Assembly (NCBI RefSeq): GCF_012863495.1
Contig: NZ_JAAVJL010000001.1
Coordinates: forward strand, 1,860,001-1,924,000
Reading direction: 5' to 3'
Source of the DNA: Pseudanabaena yagii GIHE-NHR1
GTDB lineage: Bacteria; Cyanobacteriota; Cyanobacteriia; Pseudanabaenales; Pseudanabaenaceae
Length of the DNA stretch: 64,000 nucleotides
The first letter of the stretch is position 1, and every line of letters starts with the position of its first letter. The position numbers and the translations under genes are program-made. Below are positions 17,624-27,449 of the stretch, piece by piece. The notes beneath the pieces were generated by a model that was not told the DNA's origin, did not search any database, and saw only the letters and a list, made by a program, of their open reading frames with translations.

Positions 17624-17923
17624 CTAGTTACTACCAGTAAATATGACATCAGGGAATTTACCTTGAGCTTCTGTCATGGGGCGATTTTTGCCCTCTTGCT
17701 GCCAGTAATTAATTACTTCGGTTGCCTTATTTAAAATCTCGATCCGATCTTGATCGGCAATCCAAGGCTTGCTTTCCATTTCTGATTTAAGTTGATCCCA
17801 AGCATCATCACGGGGCCAGAAGAAATACTTGGTGAGAGGGCTGAAACCTTTGCCTACGACTTGATCGACGGCAAGAGCTACGTTATTCTCTAACCATAAG
17901 ATTTTTAGAATAAACTGGGACAA
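17624..17923 (-). CDS. ycf65: Plastid/cyanobacterial-specific ribosomal protein PSRP-3 (Ycf65)
   Basis: 99 residues. [40 protein letters not shown] and [14 protein letters not shown] are the family's conserved blocks. It is a small-subunit ribosomal protein found in cyanobacteria and plastids. The TTG start at 17923 is supported by GGAGG nine bases upstream and by the short N-terminus usual in the family. Convergent with psbC, divergent from the HAD gene. Confidence 0.93.
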   Translation of the reverse strand: MSQFILKILWLENNVALAVDQVVGKGFSPLTKYFFWPRDDAWDQLKSEMESKPWIADQDRIEILNKATEVINYWQQEGKNRPMTEAQGKFPDVIFTGSN

Positions 17924-17983
17924 TGCTACCTACCTCCAAGAAAAGTTAAATTACATATTAAAGTAGCGATCTTGCAATATAAC

Positions 17984-18787
17984 ATGATTGAAACCTCAAA
18001 AGTTGCCTCAGACTCAACAAACAGCAAAACTTTTGTATTTGATATTGATGGCGTGATTCGAGATGTGTCGGGTTCCTATCGTCGCGCCTTAGCTGACACG
18101 GTTGAATATTTTACAAATTCAGCATATCGCCCTAGCCCTGAAGAAATTGATGAATTAAAAGCTGAGGGGATCTGGAACAATGACTGGGAAGCATCTCAAG
18201 AGCTAATTAAAAGATATTTTCAGGGGCTAGGAAAGGTCACCAAGATCGATTATGACGACATTGTTGCGTTTTTTCAGAGTCGTTATCGGGGTAGTAATCC
18301 TGATTGGTCAGATGGATATATTGCGACAGAGCCTCTGATTGCGACAACAGAATATTTTCAGAGCTTGACAACAGCAGGCATTTGTTGGGGATTTTTTAGT
18401 GGGGCAACTAGGGCTTCGGCTAGTTATGTTTTGAAGCGGTTAAAAATTGTTGATCCTATTTTAGTGGCGATGGAGGATGCATCTGGCAAGCCTGACCCCA
18501 CAGGACTTTTGCTGGCTGTAAAACAAATTGATAGTAAAAAAGACAACCCTACAGAGTTAATTGTCTATATCGGTGACACGGTTGCCGATATGATCACAGT
18601 GATCAAGGCAAGGAATCATAACCCAAGTTACCAGTATGTTGGCGTTGGGGTCATTCCGCCCCATGTAACTGAGAATTTGCGCGATCGCTATGCCGCATTG
18701 CTCAAAGAAAATGGTGCAGACATTGTTTTAAACAGTGTGTTGGAACTAACGCCACAGCTTAATCTATCGCAAAGTCCTAGCTGTTGA
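17984..18787 (+). CDS. HAD-superfamily hydrolase (subfamily IA, TIGR01548-like)
   Basis: 267 residues from ATG at 17984; a TTG twelve bases upstream in frame is possible but less likely. Motif I is FVFDIDGVIRDVSGSYRRA with the DxD nucleophile. Motif II lies in GFFSGATRASASYVL. Lys in SGKPDPTG gives motif III, and YIGDTVADM gives motif IV. The DIDGVIRDVSGSYRRA start is typical of a plant/cyanobacterial HAD branch of unknown substrate. Divergent from ycf65. Confidence 0.85.
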   Translation: MIETSKVASDSTNSKTFVFDIDGVIRDVSGSYRRALADTVEYFTNSAYRPSPEEIDELKAEGIWNNDWEASQELIKRYFQGLGKVTKIDYDDIVAFFQSRYRGSNPDWSDGYIATEPLIATTEYFQSLTTAGICWGFFSGATRASASYVLKRLKIVDPILVAMEDASGKPDPTGLLLAVKQIDSKKDNPTELIVYIGDTVADMITVIKARNHNPSYQYVGVGVIPPHVTENLRDRYAALLKENGADIVLNSVLELTPQLNLSQSPSC

Positions 18788-18853
18788 ATTAGCGTTAACA
18801 TAGATCTAGCTTTACAAGCTATCACTGTGTTAAGCATTTAAAAATCAATCTTT

Positions 18854-19195
18854 ATGTCAGAGTCTAAGCAATATTATTTTGTTGCCGCTAGCCGTAAGTA
18901 TTTGTGTGAAGACGAAGGGAAACCTTTGGGTGAGACACTAGCGGAACGTCGTCGCAATTTTGAAGCTCGCAATCTAGAAGTTAACTTTTGGTTGATCGAG
19001 CAGCCTGCTTTTTTGGAAGCTCCTGAGCTAGCAAGTGTCAAAAAGCAAATTCCTCAACCTGCGGCAGCAATTGTGACCACCGATCCCAACACGATGCGTT
19101 GGCTAAAGCTGAGACTTGAGTTTGTGGCAACGGGTGAATTCACTGCTCCTAGTGCCTCCATCCCCAATCCTTTAGCATCTTTGGCGATCGCCTAA
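18854..19195 (+). CDS. ycf54: Ycf54 protein, Mg-protoporphyrin ester cyclase accessory factor
   Basis: 113 residues. LAERRRNFEARNLEVNFWLI, QPAFLEAPELASVK, QPAAAIVTTDPNTMRWLKLR and FVATGEF match the Ycf54/DUF2488 family over its whole length. Ycf54 is needed with AcsF for the oxygen-dependent cyclase step of chlorophyll synthesis. ATG start; it sits 66 bp after the HAD gene and ends in a strong terminator. Confidence 0.93.
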   Translation: MSESKQYYFVAASRKYLCEDEGKPLGETLAERRRNFEARNLEVNFWLIEQPAFLEAPELASVKKQIPQPAAAIVTTDPNTMRWLKLRLEFVATGEFTAPSASIPNPLASLAIA

Positions 19196-19204
19196 TAGCG
19201 ACTA

Positions 19205-19236
19205 ATAGAAAAGCCGCCCTAGGGCGGCTTTTCTAT
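19205..19236. terminator. Terminator after ycf54
   Basis: 15-bp perfect stem ATAGAAAAGCCGCCC / GGGCGGCTTTTCTAT with loop TA and T-rich 3' arm. Confidence 0.85.
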
Positions 19237-19255
19237 TGAGGATATGTGCTAAGGT

Positions 19256-20197
19256 GTGACCTTGAAATTGACGATTATCTCCAATATTGTGTCTAGCCTT
19301 TTTCGCAGAGATCCTTTGATTAGCTTGCCTTCCCCACATGGGTATGCCAATTTTGGTTTTAAAGCGATCGCTGCAAATGGTCAGAGTTACAAATATGGCG
19401 ATCGCAATTTATATGCTGTCATTCCTAAAGTTAAACTGCAAAATTTAAAATCACAGCAGTTAGATTACAGGTTTGAATTAGCTCAAACCTTCTGCATCCA
19501 AAAGGCGGGAAATGCGATCGCTGAATGTGAAGATATTTGGCATTATGCTAAAGGAGATCGGCAAATTTCCATCGCCCTGTCCGATGGCGCGACGGAATCT
19601 TCCTTTGCAAAGGAATGGGCAAAAGAATTAGTAACTGCTTTTGTAAATCGTGATCACGCTTATAGACAAGAACAGAATCTCCAAAGTTGGCTCCAGCCCG
19701 TACAACAAACTTGGCAACAATGGCTAGTCCAGCAAAATTTGACTTGGTTTGCCAAACGCAAAGCAGGCGCAGGGGCTTTTGCAACTTTTTTAGGTTTAGA
19801 AATTTTGTCAGATTTGAGTTGGCATGCTTTAGCAACTGGGGATTCTTGCTTATTTATAGTTCGCAACCAGCAAGCAAACCTCTATTTTCCAATCCAAAAT
19901 AGCCATGAATTTAATCATCGCCCAAAATTAATTGGCACATATACCGAAGCTGCAAATATCCAGATGAATCAAGCTCATGGGGTTGCGGAATTAGGCGATC
20001 GCTTTTATTTGACCACCGATGCGATCGCCTGTTGGATTTTTAAGCAGATCGAAGCTAATCAAGATCCTTGGGTAAAATTAGGTGAGATTAATACGCAAGA
20101 TGAGTTTGCAAACTGGGTAAATAAGTTACGCGATCGCCATGAGATCGCCAATGACGATACAACCTTACTATGCCTAGAAATTCGCCGTGAGTCATGA
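19256..20197 (+). CDS. PP2C-type serine/threonine phosphatase-like protein
   Basis: 313 residues with GTG start. PP2C landmarks: ISIALSDGATESSFAKEWAK (metal-binding Asp in SDGA), GAGAFATFLGLEI, WHALATGDSCLFIV (GD motif), FYLTTDAIACWIF (TTDA) and NDDTTLLCLEI (DD motif). The acidic metal ligands are present, so activity is likely. The last 4 bp overlap the kinase gene (ATGA), implying translational coupling and a phosphatase-kinase partnership. Confidence 0.85.
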   Translation: MTLKLTIISNIVSSLFRRDPLISLPSPHGYANFGFKAIAANGQSYKYGDRNLYAVIPKVKLQNLKSQQLDYRFELAQTFCIQKAGNAIAECEDIWHYAKGDRQISIALSDGATESSFAKEWAKELVTAFVNRDHAYRQEQNLQSWLQPVQQTWQQWLVQQNLTWFAKRKAGAGAFATFLGLEILSDLSWHALATGDSCLFIVRNQQANLYFPIQNSHEFNHRPKLIGTYTEAANIQMNQAHGVAELGDRFYLTTDAIACWIFKQIEANQDPWVKLGEINTQDEFANWVNKLRDRHEIANDDTTLLCLEIRRES

Positions 20198-22137
20198 CCG
20201 ATATCCAAACTTGGCCGTTAAATATTGACTTCACGATCGCGGTACAAAATCCGCAGCTTTGCTTTGCCGATCCCGATCTCAAGCAAGCTAGTACATCCAA
20301 GAATTCACGGGGTAGAGTTTTACTATGGTCAGGTAATTTTGCCACGGTTTATAAGCTCACAAAGGGCGATCGCTCTTGGGCAGTGCGGTGCTTTACGCGC
20401 ATACCTCAAGCCGATGTACAGGAACGCTATCAGTTAATTAGTGAATATCTCAGTAAACATCAGATTCCCTATTTAGTAGATTTTGAATTTTTAGCTCAGG
20501 GAATTTTGGTGAAAGGACAATGGTATCCAATTCTAAAAATGGATTGGGTCGAGGGAACAGAGCTAGATCGCTATATTGGCGAATATATTGACGATTCACA
20601 GGTATTACTGCGTTTAGAGCGGCAGTTGCAACAACTCCAAAAAGATTTGCAACGGGTAGGGATTGCCCACGGTGATTTGCAGCATGGCAATATCATGGTG
20701 GACGATCATGGGGAATTGAAACTTGTTGACTATGACGGGATGTATGTACCTGCATTGCATGGTTCACCACCCCTTGAAGTGGGACATCCTAACTATCAGC
20801 CGCCCAAGCGCTCAACCAAAGATTTTGGAGATCGCCTTGATGAATTTTCTTTCGCCGTAATTTCCCTATCACTGCGTGCTTTAGCCACAGAGCCACATTT
20901 GTGGGCAACCTTTCACGAAGACAATAAAAATTTAATTTTTCGGCAAAATGACTTTCAAGAGCCTGATGCCTCACCTGTATTTCAGGCGATCGCCAATATT
21001 CCCGATGATGAGACTCGCGAACTATGCGATCGCTTGATCCGTCAATGTCACGGCAAAGACCACGAAGCTAAGCAAAAACAACAAGAGTCAAAATCTCTTT
21101 TCAGGCTTCTACCTAATAGAGCTTTACTATGGGGACTATTGGGCATCATCGTCTCATTAGCTACTGTTGGCGGTATTTTGCTAATGTTCTCCAAGAATAA
21201 AACTTCAGCTCTAATTAGCAAAACCCCTGAGCCAAAACCGACAAGTTCCCCCAGTCCACTACAACCAACTAGTTCACCCACTCCTGTTCTAGACAAGCCT
21301 GTTAAGTTAACTCCGATTACTGTGTCTGCCTTACTAGAGCAATATGCCAAGGGGCGGCGTGATTTTTCCTATGTTCAGTTAACAGGGACTCAAGGCGATC
21401 GCCTACAAGGTCAAGATTTACGCAATATCAATCTCAGTAAATCCACCGTAGAAGGAGGAAACCTCCGCCAATTAATCCTCAAAAACGCCAATTTAAACGG
21501 CATTAAGTTAATCAAAGTCGATCTCCGAGGAGCAGATCTCAGTAATGCCAGCCTAATTGATGCAAACTTAGCACTCTCTAACCTATCAGAGGCTGATTTT
21601 ACTCAATCTAGCTTGTTACGGGCAAATCTAGCTCAGTCCAAGCTTGGCTCAGCAATATTACAAAAAGCTGAATTAATGAAGAGCAATCTTAGTGAAGCTG
21701 ATCTCAACTCAGCCAATCTCAGTGGCGCAAATTTAGCCCTTGCCAATCTGCGGAAAACTAATCTAACTAAGGCAAATCTGCGTGATAGTAACTTATCCGC
21801 CGCAAATCTCAGTGAGGCAATTCTCGAAAATGCTGATTTAACTGCCGCCGATTTGCGATCGGCGGAAATCCGCCAAACAATTTTTACCAATGCCAATCTT
21901 AGTAGTACTAACCTCACCGCCGCGAATCTCATCCTAGTTGAGTTGTCAGGGGCAAACCTGAATGGGGCAAATTTTCGGAATGTGACGGTTAAGGATCTTG
22001 GCAGCATTGAATCTGCGGACTTTACGAATACGCTCAATCTGGCGACTAATGTACGCCAATATCTCTGTACTTTAGCGTCTGGCAATATCACTGAAACTGT
22101 TATCCCCACCAAAACAAGCCTCAATTGTTCACTATAA
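20194..22137 (+). CDS. Serine/threonine protein kinase-like protein with pentapeptide repeats
   Basis: 647 residues. The N-terminal divergent kinase domain has SGNFATVYKL for the glycine loop, and Arg65 in WAVRCF where the ATP-binding Lys is usual. The catalytic loop HGDLQHGN lies at 159-166 with the Asp kept, and DYDG at 179-182 replaces DFG. One membrane helix at about 309-331 follows. A Pro/Ser/Thr linker then leads to a pentapeptide-repeat region (about 395-620, A(N/D)LxX units). The HGDxxHGN-type kinase paired with a PP2C gene recurs in bacterial phosphatase-kinase modules. The Arg substitution makes activity uncertain. Confidence 0.85.
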   Translation: MTDIQTWPLNIDFTIAVQNPQLCFADPDLKQASTSKNSRGRVLLWSGNFATVYKLTKGDRSWAVRCFTRIPQADVQERYQLISEYLSKHQIPYLVDFEFLAQGILVKGQWYPILKMDWVEGTELDRYIGEYIDDSQVLLRLERQLQQLQKDLQRVGIAHGDLQHGNIMVDDHGELKLVDYDGMYVPALHGSPPLEVGHPNYQPPKRSTKDFGDRLDEFSFAVISLSLRALATEPHLWATFHEDNKNLIFRQNDFQEPDASPVFQAIANIPDDETRELCDRLIRQCHGKDHEAKQKQQESKSLFRLLPNRALLWGLLGIIVSLATVGGILLMFSKNKTSALISKTPEPKPTSSPSPLQPTSSPTPVLDKPVKLTPITVSALLEQYAKGRRDFSYVQLTGTQGDRLQGQDLRNINLSKSTVEGGNLRQLILKNANLNGIKLIKVDLRGADLSNASLIDANLALSNLSEADFTQSSLLRANLAQSKLGSAILQKAELMKSNLSEADLNSANLSGANLALANLRKTNLTKANLRDSNLSAANLSEAILENADLTAADLRSAEIRQTIFTNANLSSTNLTAANLILVELSGANLNGANFRNVTVKDLGSIESADFTNTLNLATNVRQYLCTLASGNITETVIPTKTSLNCSL

Positions 22138-22280
22138 ATGCCATACAGCAAGCTATACGTTGACCCAAATAAAGAGTAAAATCGGATTAATTGACAAAAA
22201 TCGTCAAAACTAACCCTCATAAATATCAACTCTTAGCAATTTACTGCTAGTCTGAAAAGCGCGAAAAGAGTATTACCGCA

Positions 22281-23045
22281 ATGATCGAAGAAGAAAACTT
22301 ATCCAACTCTGATGATCTCATCGACGAAGATGATGATGTTCTTGAGTCAAGGTTACAACAACTGGCAACCGAAGAATTGAAGCATCTCTCAAACCAAGAC
22401 GAGACAAGCGCAGAAAGCCCAAATCCTGCTGCAACATCTGGCGAACCTAAAGCTGAAGCTAGCAAAGCTAGTACTGCTGCTGCCGCTACCCTTGAAAAAA
22501 TCAACGGTTTGATCGCTGAGTCCACCGCTCTGAAGGAACAGTTAGATGAGCGCAAGCAACAATACTTGCGTTTGTATGCCGACTTCGAGAATTTTCGCAA
22601 ACGTACAGAGCGCGATAAAGAAGAGCTAGAAGGCACAGTTACAGGCAAAATTCTTAAAAAAATCTTGCCCGTAGTTGATGACTTTGAACGAGCACAATTA
22701 CAGATTTCGCCTAAAAATGATGGTGAAGCTGCAATTCACAAGAGCTATCAGTCAGTATACAAACAATTACTAAAATGCCTTAAAGAAACGGGTGTGGCAA
22801 GAATGGAAGCCGTTGGTCAAGAATTTGATCCGAACTTCCATGAAGCGATCATGCAAGAACCTTCGGCAGAATATGACGAGGGTATAATTACCGAAGAATT
22901 GCGCCCTGGCTACTTGGTAAGTGACGATCGCGTTTTACGTCACGCCTTAGTTAAAGTATCGTCAGGTAAGATTAACGGGGCTGAGAGCGAACCTGAGAAT
23001 GGATCAGAAAGTTCACAAAACAATGAATCTAGCGAAGCTAACTAG
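22281..23045 (+). CDS. grpE: GrpE nucleotide exchange factor
   Basis: 254 residues. An acidic, Ala-rich, probably disordered N-terminus of about 70 residues is followed by a long helix (ALKEQLDERKQQYLRLYADF, ENFRKRTERDKEEL) and the beta-wing domain with GVARMEAVGQEFDPNFHEAI and ITEELRPGYLVSDRV-like sequence. It promotes ADP release from DnaK. Length exceeds the E. coli protein owing to the N-terminal extension. dnaK follows after 127 bp, so the two are probably one heat-shock unit. No CIRCE element (TTAGCACTC-type repeat) was noticed upstream. Confidence 0.95.
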   Translation: MIEEENLSNSDDLIDEDDDVLESRLQQLATEELKHLSNQDETSAESPNPAATSGEPKAEASKASTAAAATLEKINGLIAESTALKEQLDERKQQYLRLYADFENFRKRTERDKEELEGTVTGKILKKILPVVDDFERAQLQISPKNDGEAAIHKSYQSVYKQLLKCLKETGVARMEAVGQEFDPNFHEAIMQEPSAEYDEGIITEELRPGYLVSDDRVLRHALVKVSSGKINGAESEPENGSESSQNNESSEAN

Positions 23046-23172
23046 ACAACATTGTTAATAAATCATTCAAGATGCGATCGCGATTGCATCTTGAAATGCA
23101 TTCTTAGGGTACATTATTCAGAAAATCACTAAGCTAAACTTTTAGAAAAGCTTTTTCACGGAACTGGCGATT

Positions 23173-25032
23173 ATGTCGAAAGTAATTGGGATTGACCTTG
23201 GTACGACAAACAGTTGTGTTTCGGTTTTAGAGGGTGGCAAGCCTGTTGTCATCTCTAGTGCAGAAGGCGGACGCACCACACCAAGTATTGTTGCCTTTGT
23301 CAAAGATAGCAATGAACGGATTGTTGGTCAGGTCGCCAAGCGCCAATCCGTTACGAACTCGGTAAATACTATTTACAGTATCAAGCGATTTATCGGACGT
23401 AGCTGGACAGAGACCGAAAGTGAGCGCCGTCGGGTTCCATACACGACAGTTAAGGGCAAGGATGAAACTGTCGATGTCCAAATCGGCGATAAAACCTATA
23501 CGCCTCAAGAAATTTCGGCAATGATCTTGCAAAAGCTTAAGCAGGATGCTGAAAACTATCTCGGCGAAGAGGTAACTCAAGCAGTTATTACTGTGCCTGC
23601 TTACTTTACAGATACGCAACGTCAAGCGACTAAGGACGCTGGCGCAATTTCGGGCTTAGAGGTTTTACGGATTGTCAACGAGCCAACGGCAGCATCTCTT
23701 GCCTATGGTTTAGACAAGCAGGATCAAGATCAAATTGTTTTAGTATTTGACCTTGGCGGCGGTACGTTTGATGTGTCCGTACTTCAATTAGGGGATGGAA
23801 TTTTTGAAGTTAAGGCAACTTCAGGGAATAATCACCTCGGTGGGGATGACTTTGATGCAGCGATCGTAGATTGGCTGATTGCTGACTTTAAAGAAAAAGA
23901 AGGTATTGATTTATCCATAGATAAAACTGCGATCCAACGCCTCAAGGAAGCTGCAGAAAAGGCAAAAATCGAGCTATCTAGTGCTCCATCAACCCTAATT
24001 AGCTTGCCATTCATTGCTGCTAATGAAACGGGTCCAAAGACAATTGAGTTAGATTTTACCCGTTCCAAGTTCGACGAGATTACTGCAAATTTAGTCAAAG
24101 CAACCCTTGAACCCACAGCCCAAGCCTTGAAAGATGCGGGACTATTACCAAAAGAAATTAACCGCATTATTTTGGTTGGTGGTTCGACAAGAATCCCTTC
24201 CGTCCAAGAAGCAATCTCTAAATTCTTTGATGGTAAAAAGCCTGATCAGTCAGTCAACCCCGATGAAGCTGTAGCTATCGGTGCGGCCGTTCAAGCAGGG
24301 ATCTTAGGTGGTGAAGTTAAGGATCTCTTGCTTCTAGACGTAATTCCCCTGTCCATTGGACTAGAAACCCAAGGCGGTGTATTCACCAAAAACCTTGAAC
24401 GCAACACCACAATTCCTACCAGTAAGTCCCAGATTTTCTCCACTGCCGTCGATAACCAATCCGCTGTAGAAATTCATGTTCTCCAAGGTGAACGGGCTAT
24501 GGCAAAGGATAATAAGAGCCTCGGTAAGTTTGAGCTAGAAGGTATTCGTCCTGCGCCACGGGGTATTCCTCAAATTGAGGTTTCCTTTGATATTGATGCC
24601 AACGGCATTCTCAAGGTATCAGCAAGAGATGTGGATACTGGCGTTGAGCAAAGTATTAGCATTACGAATACGGGTGGCTTGAGTCCTAGCGAAATTGAAA
24701 GAATGCGGATGGAAGCTGAGGTCTATGCTGAGGAAGATACAGCTCGTCGTGAGTTGGCTAATATGCGTAACCAAGCATCTAACCTGATTCGTACAGTTGA
24801 GGAAATCCTCAAAGACAATGGTCCAACGGTAATTAGCCAAAGTATGCGCGAAGAGCCTCTCAAAAATATGGACACACTCAAGCAATTGTATGAGTCCGAC
24901 GATGCAACCTATGAAGATATACAAATTGCGATTAAGCCTCTGCAACAGTCATTGTTCGAGCTAACTCAAGCGGTGGAAAAATACTCTCAGGTTGAGCGAG
25001 TCAAACAAAAGTCTAGCGACACTTTAGGATAA
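23173..25032 (+). CDS. dnaK: Hsp70 chaperone DnaK
   Basis: 619 residues, slightly shorter than most DnaK. The ATPase domain begins [19 protein letters not shown] and has [19 protein letters not shown] and [16 protein letters not shown]. The substrate-binding domain has [15 protein letters not shown] and LDVIP. The C-terminal lid is shortened and ends [10 protein letters not shown] rather than an EEVD-like tail. Cyanobacteria keep several DnaK paralogues; which one this is cannot be decided here. It pairs with grpE upstream; no dnaJ follows. Confidence 0.95.
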   Translation: MSKVIGIDLGTTNSCVSVLEGGKPVVISSAEGGRTTPSIVAFVKDSNERIVGQVAKRQSVTNSVNTIYSIKRFIGRSWTETESERRRVPYTTVKGKDETVDVQIGDKTYTPQEISAMILQKLKQDAENYLGEEVTQAVITVPAYFTDTQRQATKDAGAISGLEVLRIVNEPTAASLAYGLDKQDQDQIVLVFDLGGGTFDVSVLQLGDGIFEVKATSGNNHLGGDDFDAAIVDWLIADFKEKEGIDLSIDKTAIQRLKEAAEKAKIELSSAPSTLISLPFIAANETGPKTIELDFTRSKFDEITANLVKATLEPTAQALKDAGLLPKEINRIILVGGSTRIPSVQEAISKFFDGKKPDQSVNPDEAVAIGAAVQAGILGGEVKDLLLLDVIPLSIGLETQGGVFTKNLERNTTIPTSKSQIFSTAVDNQSAVEIHVLQGERAMAKDNKSLGKFELEGIRPAPRGIPQIEVSFDIDANGILKVSARDVDTGVEQSISITNTGGLSPSEIERMRMEAEVYAEEDTARRELANMRNQASNLIRTVEEILKDNGPTVISQSMREEPLKNMDTLKQLYESDDATYEDIQIAIKPLQQSLFELTQAVEKYSQVERVKQKSSDTLG

Positions 25033-25061
25033 TAAAAGAGGGCAAAATGCCCTCTTTTATT
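25031..25061 (+). terminator. dnaK terminator
   Basis: 14-bp perfect stem AATAAAAGAGGGCA / TGCCCTCTTTTATT with loop AAA, beginning at the dnaK stop codon and followed by ATTTT. Confidence 0.85.
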
Positions 25062-25222
25062 ATTTTGATTTCTGTTGTGGGCTTAAAAGCGATCGCTTTA
25101 ACTGAAGTCCAAAGCGCTGTATGATTACAGAGTTATAGTTGTATTTTTGGTTACAGTTGTCCTCTACTAGCATTGACTAAGTATTGACAACTGAAAGCCT
25201 ATACTGTGAACCGTGAGCCGCT

Positions 25223-26197
25223 ATGTCACTGTTTGATTGGTTTGCTGAAACACGCTCTCGTGCTAGTGAAGCATATCGCCGCAAAACCCCTAATTTAAAT
25301 CAAGACTCTCAAGAACGTGAAATTCCTGATGGTTTGTGGCACAAATGTTCTAGTTGTGGCGCTTTGACCTACGTTAAGGACTTGAAAACTAATTTGATGG
25401 TTTGTCCTGAATGTGGTCATCACAATCAAGTTAATGCCTATGAGCGCATAGCCCAACTGATCGATGAAGGCACATGGGAAGAGATGGATGCAGATTTAAC
25501 TTCCTGTGATCCTCTAGGTTTTAAAGATCGTAAACCCTATATCGATCGCATCAAAGAATATCGCCAAAAAACAGGCTTAAGCGATGGGGTGATCACTGGC
25601 ACTGGCAAGATCGATGGTTGTGATGCTGCCCTTGCGGTAATGGATTTCCGCTTTATGGGTGGCAGTATGGGATCGGTCGTTGGCGAAAAGATTACCCGTA
25701 TGCTCGAAACTGCGACAGCAAAGCGCTATCCTGCGCTGATCTTCTGTGCTTCTGGTGGGGCGCGGATGCAGGAAGGAATTTTGAGCTTGATGCAGATGGC
25801 GAAGACTTCGGCGGCTTTAGAGCGCCATCGTCAAGCAAATCTCTTGTATATTCCCATTTTGACGAATCCGACAACGGGCGGCGTAACTGCAAGTTTTGCA
25901 ATGCTGGGGGATTTGATTTTAGCTGAGCCAAAGGCATTAATTGGTTTTACAGGTCGGCGCGTTATTGAGCAAACGCTTAAGCAAAAAATTCCCGAAGGTT
26001 TCCAATCGGCGGAATATTTGCTCGATCATGGGTTTGTGGATGCGGTTGTACCAAGAACTAAGCTCAAGCAAAGCCTTGCCATGATTTTAAAAATGCATCA
26101 ACCACCAGTTGATATGTCTAGCGAACGCCATCTTAATGGTGCTGTTAAGTCGGGAATTGATATTGTGTCCGAGGCAAGTTTAGCTGCTGAAGTTTAG
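25223..26197 (+). CDS. accD: Acetyl-CoA carboxylase carboxyltransferase beta subunit
   Basis: 324 residues. The N-terminal four-Cys zinc ribbon is [10 protein letters not shown]...[10 protein letters not shown] (about 38-65), followed by the crotonase-like carboxyltransferase domain with [36 protein letters not shown] and [17 protein letters not shown]. It transfers the carboxyl group from biotin to acetyl-CoA with AccA, the first step of fatty acid synthesis. Convergent with nagA, stops 5 bp apart, with no obvious terminator between. Confidence 0.96.
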   Translation: MSLFDWFAETRSRASEAYRRKTPNLNQDSQEREIPDGLWHKCSSCGALTYVKDLKTNLMVCPECGHHNQVNAYERIAQLIDEGTWEEMDADLTSCDPLGFKDRKPYIDRIKEYRQKTGLSDGVITGTGKIDGCDAALAVMDFRFMGGSMGSVVGEKITRMLETATAKRYPALIFCASGGARMQEGILSLMQMAKTSAALERHRQANLLYIPILTNPTTGGVTASFAMLGDLILAEPKALIGFTGRRVIEQTLKQKIPEGFQSAEYLLDHGFVDAVVPRTKLKQSLAMILKMHQPPVDMSSERHLNGAVKSGIDIVSEASLAAEV

Positions 26198-26202
26198 CTC
26201 TA

Positions 26203-27258
26203 TCAATTGACTTCGCAACCTAAGTAGCTTCTGACGGGTTCATAGTTCGGTATGGGAATGTTTGATTCGCAAGAGTAAGTAACCTGAGTCCAAGTTAATC
26301 TTTGATGTGCTTCGGGCTCGATCGCTAGATTCATCGCATAACGTGGCATATTGATTGCTAAATTAATTGCTTCTAAGGCTGTGCAAATATCCCACTGAAC
26401 CAAATTATTGACCGCATTAATCAGAGGCAGCGTCGTACCTGAAAGCGTGCCATCGGGTAATCTCGCTGTGCCGTTTTTTATCGTAATTTGGCGATCGTCC
26501 CAAGGATATGTGCCATCGGGCAAACCAAGGGGCGCAAGGGCATCACTGACTAGAAAAATTTGTTTTTTCATCCGATAGAGGAGTTTGATCATTTCGGGCG
26601 AAACATGAACGCCATCAGCGATTAGTCCGCACCAAACCCGATCGCTTAATATTGCTGCACCCAATAGCCCCACATCACGATGATGAAAACTCGGCATGGC
26701 ATTAAAAGCATGGGTGACCATCGTTGCACCTTGGGCGATCGCAGTTCTTGTTTGCTCAGCATTTGCCGTAGAGTGACCAAGACTAACGATAATTTGGCGA
26801 TCGCGTAAGTATTGAATCGTTTCCCCTGATGGATCGAGTTCGGGGGCAAGGGTGACTAATTTAATAATGTCGGTGTAATCACCTAATACCTGCCGTAATG
26901 TATCGAGATTAAGGGGTAATAGATGCTGTTGGGGATGTGCGCCCCGCTTATCGGGATGCAGAAAAGGTCCTTCTAGATGGACTCCTAAAATTTTGGCTTC
27001 TTGAGGATCGGGATTTTGCTTTTGATGGGCGATCGCTTCGGCTAGGAAGAATAGCGATCGATGGAACTGCTCAATAGAGGCAGTAACGAGAGTAGGCAAA
27101 AATCCATCTAGTCCCTGTTGATAGAGAAATCGACAAATTTCTGGTAACTTAGCTGCGCGATCGCGATTTAGATCATTAAATGGAATTCCTAATGCTCCAT
27201 TAATTTGGAGATCAATTGCCCCTTGAGTAGAACAGATAATTTGGTGTAAACCTGTCAT
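26203..27258 (-). CDS. nagA: N-acetylglucosamine-6-phosphate deacetylase
   Basis: 351 residues of the amidohydrolase fold: ILGVHLEGPFLHPDKRGAH (substrate/metal loop with Glu), IVSLGHSTANAEQT (metal His), MVTHAFNAMPSFHHRDVGLL (second His), and FLVSDALAPLGLPDG (catalytic Asp). It cleaves the acetyl group of GlcNAc-6-P in amino sugar and cell-wall recycling. The N-terminus starts directly at AIDLQINGALG, so the small beta-sandwich domain seen in many NagA proteins is nearly absent. nagB is not present in the window. Confidence 0.88.
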   Translation of the reverse strand: MTGLHQIICSTQGAIDLQINGALGIPFNDLNRDRAAKLPEICRFLYQQGLDGFLPTLVTASIEQFHRSLFFLAEAIAHQKQNPDPQEAKILGVHLEGPFLHPDKRGAHPQQHLLPLNLDTLRQVLGDYTDIIKLVTLAPELDPSGETIQYLRDRQIIVSLGHSTANAEQTRTAIAQGATMVTHAFNAMPSFHHRDVGLLGAAILSDRVWCGLIADGVHVSPEMIKLLYRMKKQIFLVSDALAPLGLPDGTYPWDDRQITIKNGTARLPDGTLSGTTLPLINAVNNLVQWDICTALEAINLAINMPRYAMNLAIEPEAHQRLTWTQVTYSCESNIPIPNYEPVRSYLGCEVN

Positions 27259-27449
27259 GATTTCTCGCGATCGCTAAGTATGTTGTGGAAATGCTTGCAA
27301 ATTTAGTTTTTATGGCATTTATGAGCTTGAGTTATGATGATTCTACATACCACTCAAGTCATCTAATAATCTTATGACAGTTCAATAAATCGCGATCGCA
27401 AGATTGCCATTTTGCGCTTATACAGCTTATTGATAAGGAGCATCAAACA

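Noticed and set aside
21400-22100. Long minus-strand open frame opposite the pentapeptide region
   Set aside because: Pentapeptide coding periodicity leaves the opposite strand open; the plus-strand protein is clearly recognisable.
20194-22137. Kinase gene called a pseudokinase
   Set aside because: The ATP-binding Lys is replaced by Arg, but HGD and the DYDG Asp are kept; activity cannot be decided from sequence, so I kept it as kinase-like.
22140-22280. CIRCE or similar heat-shock operator before grpE
   Set aside because: No TTAGCACTC-N9-GAGTGCTAA pattern was found on reading.
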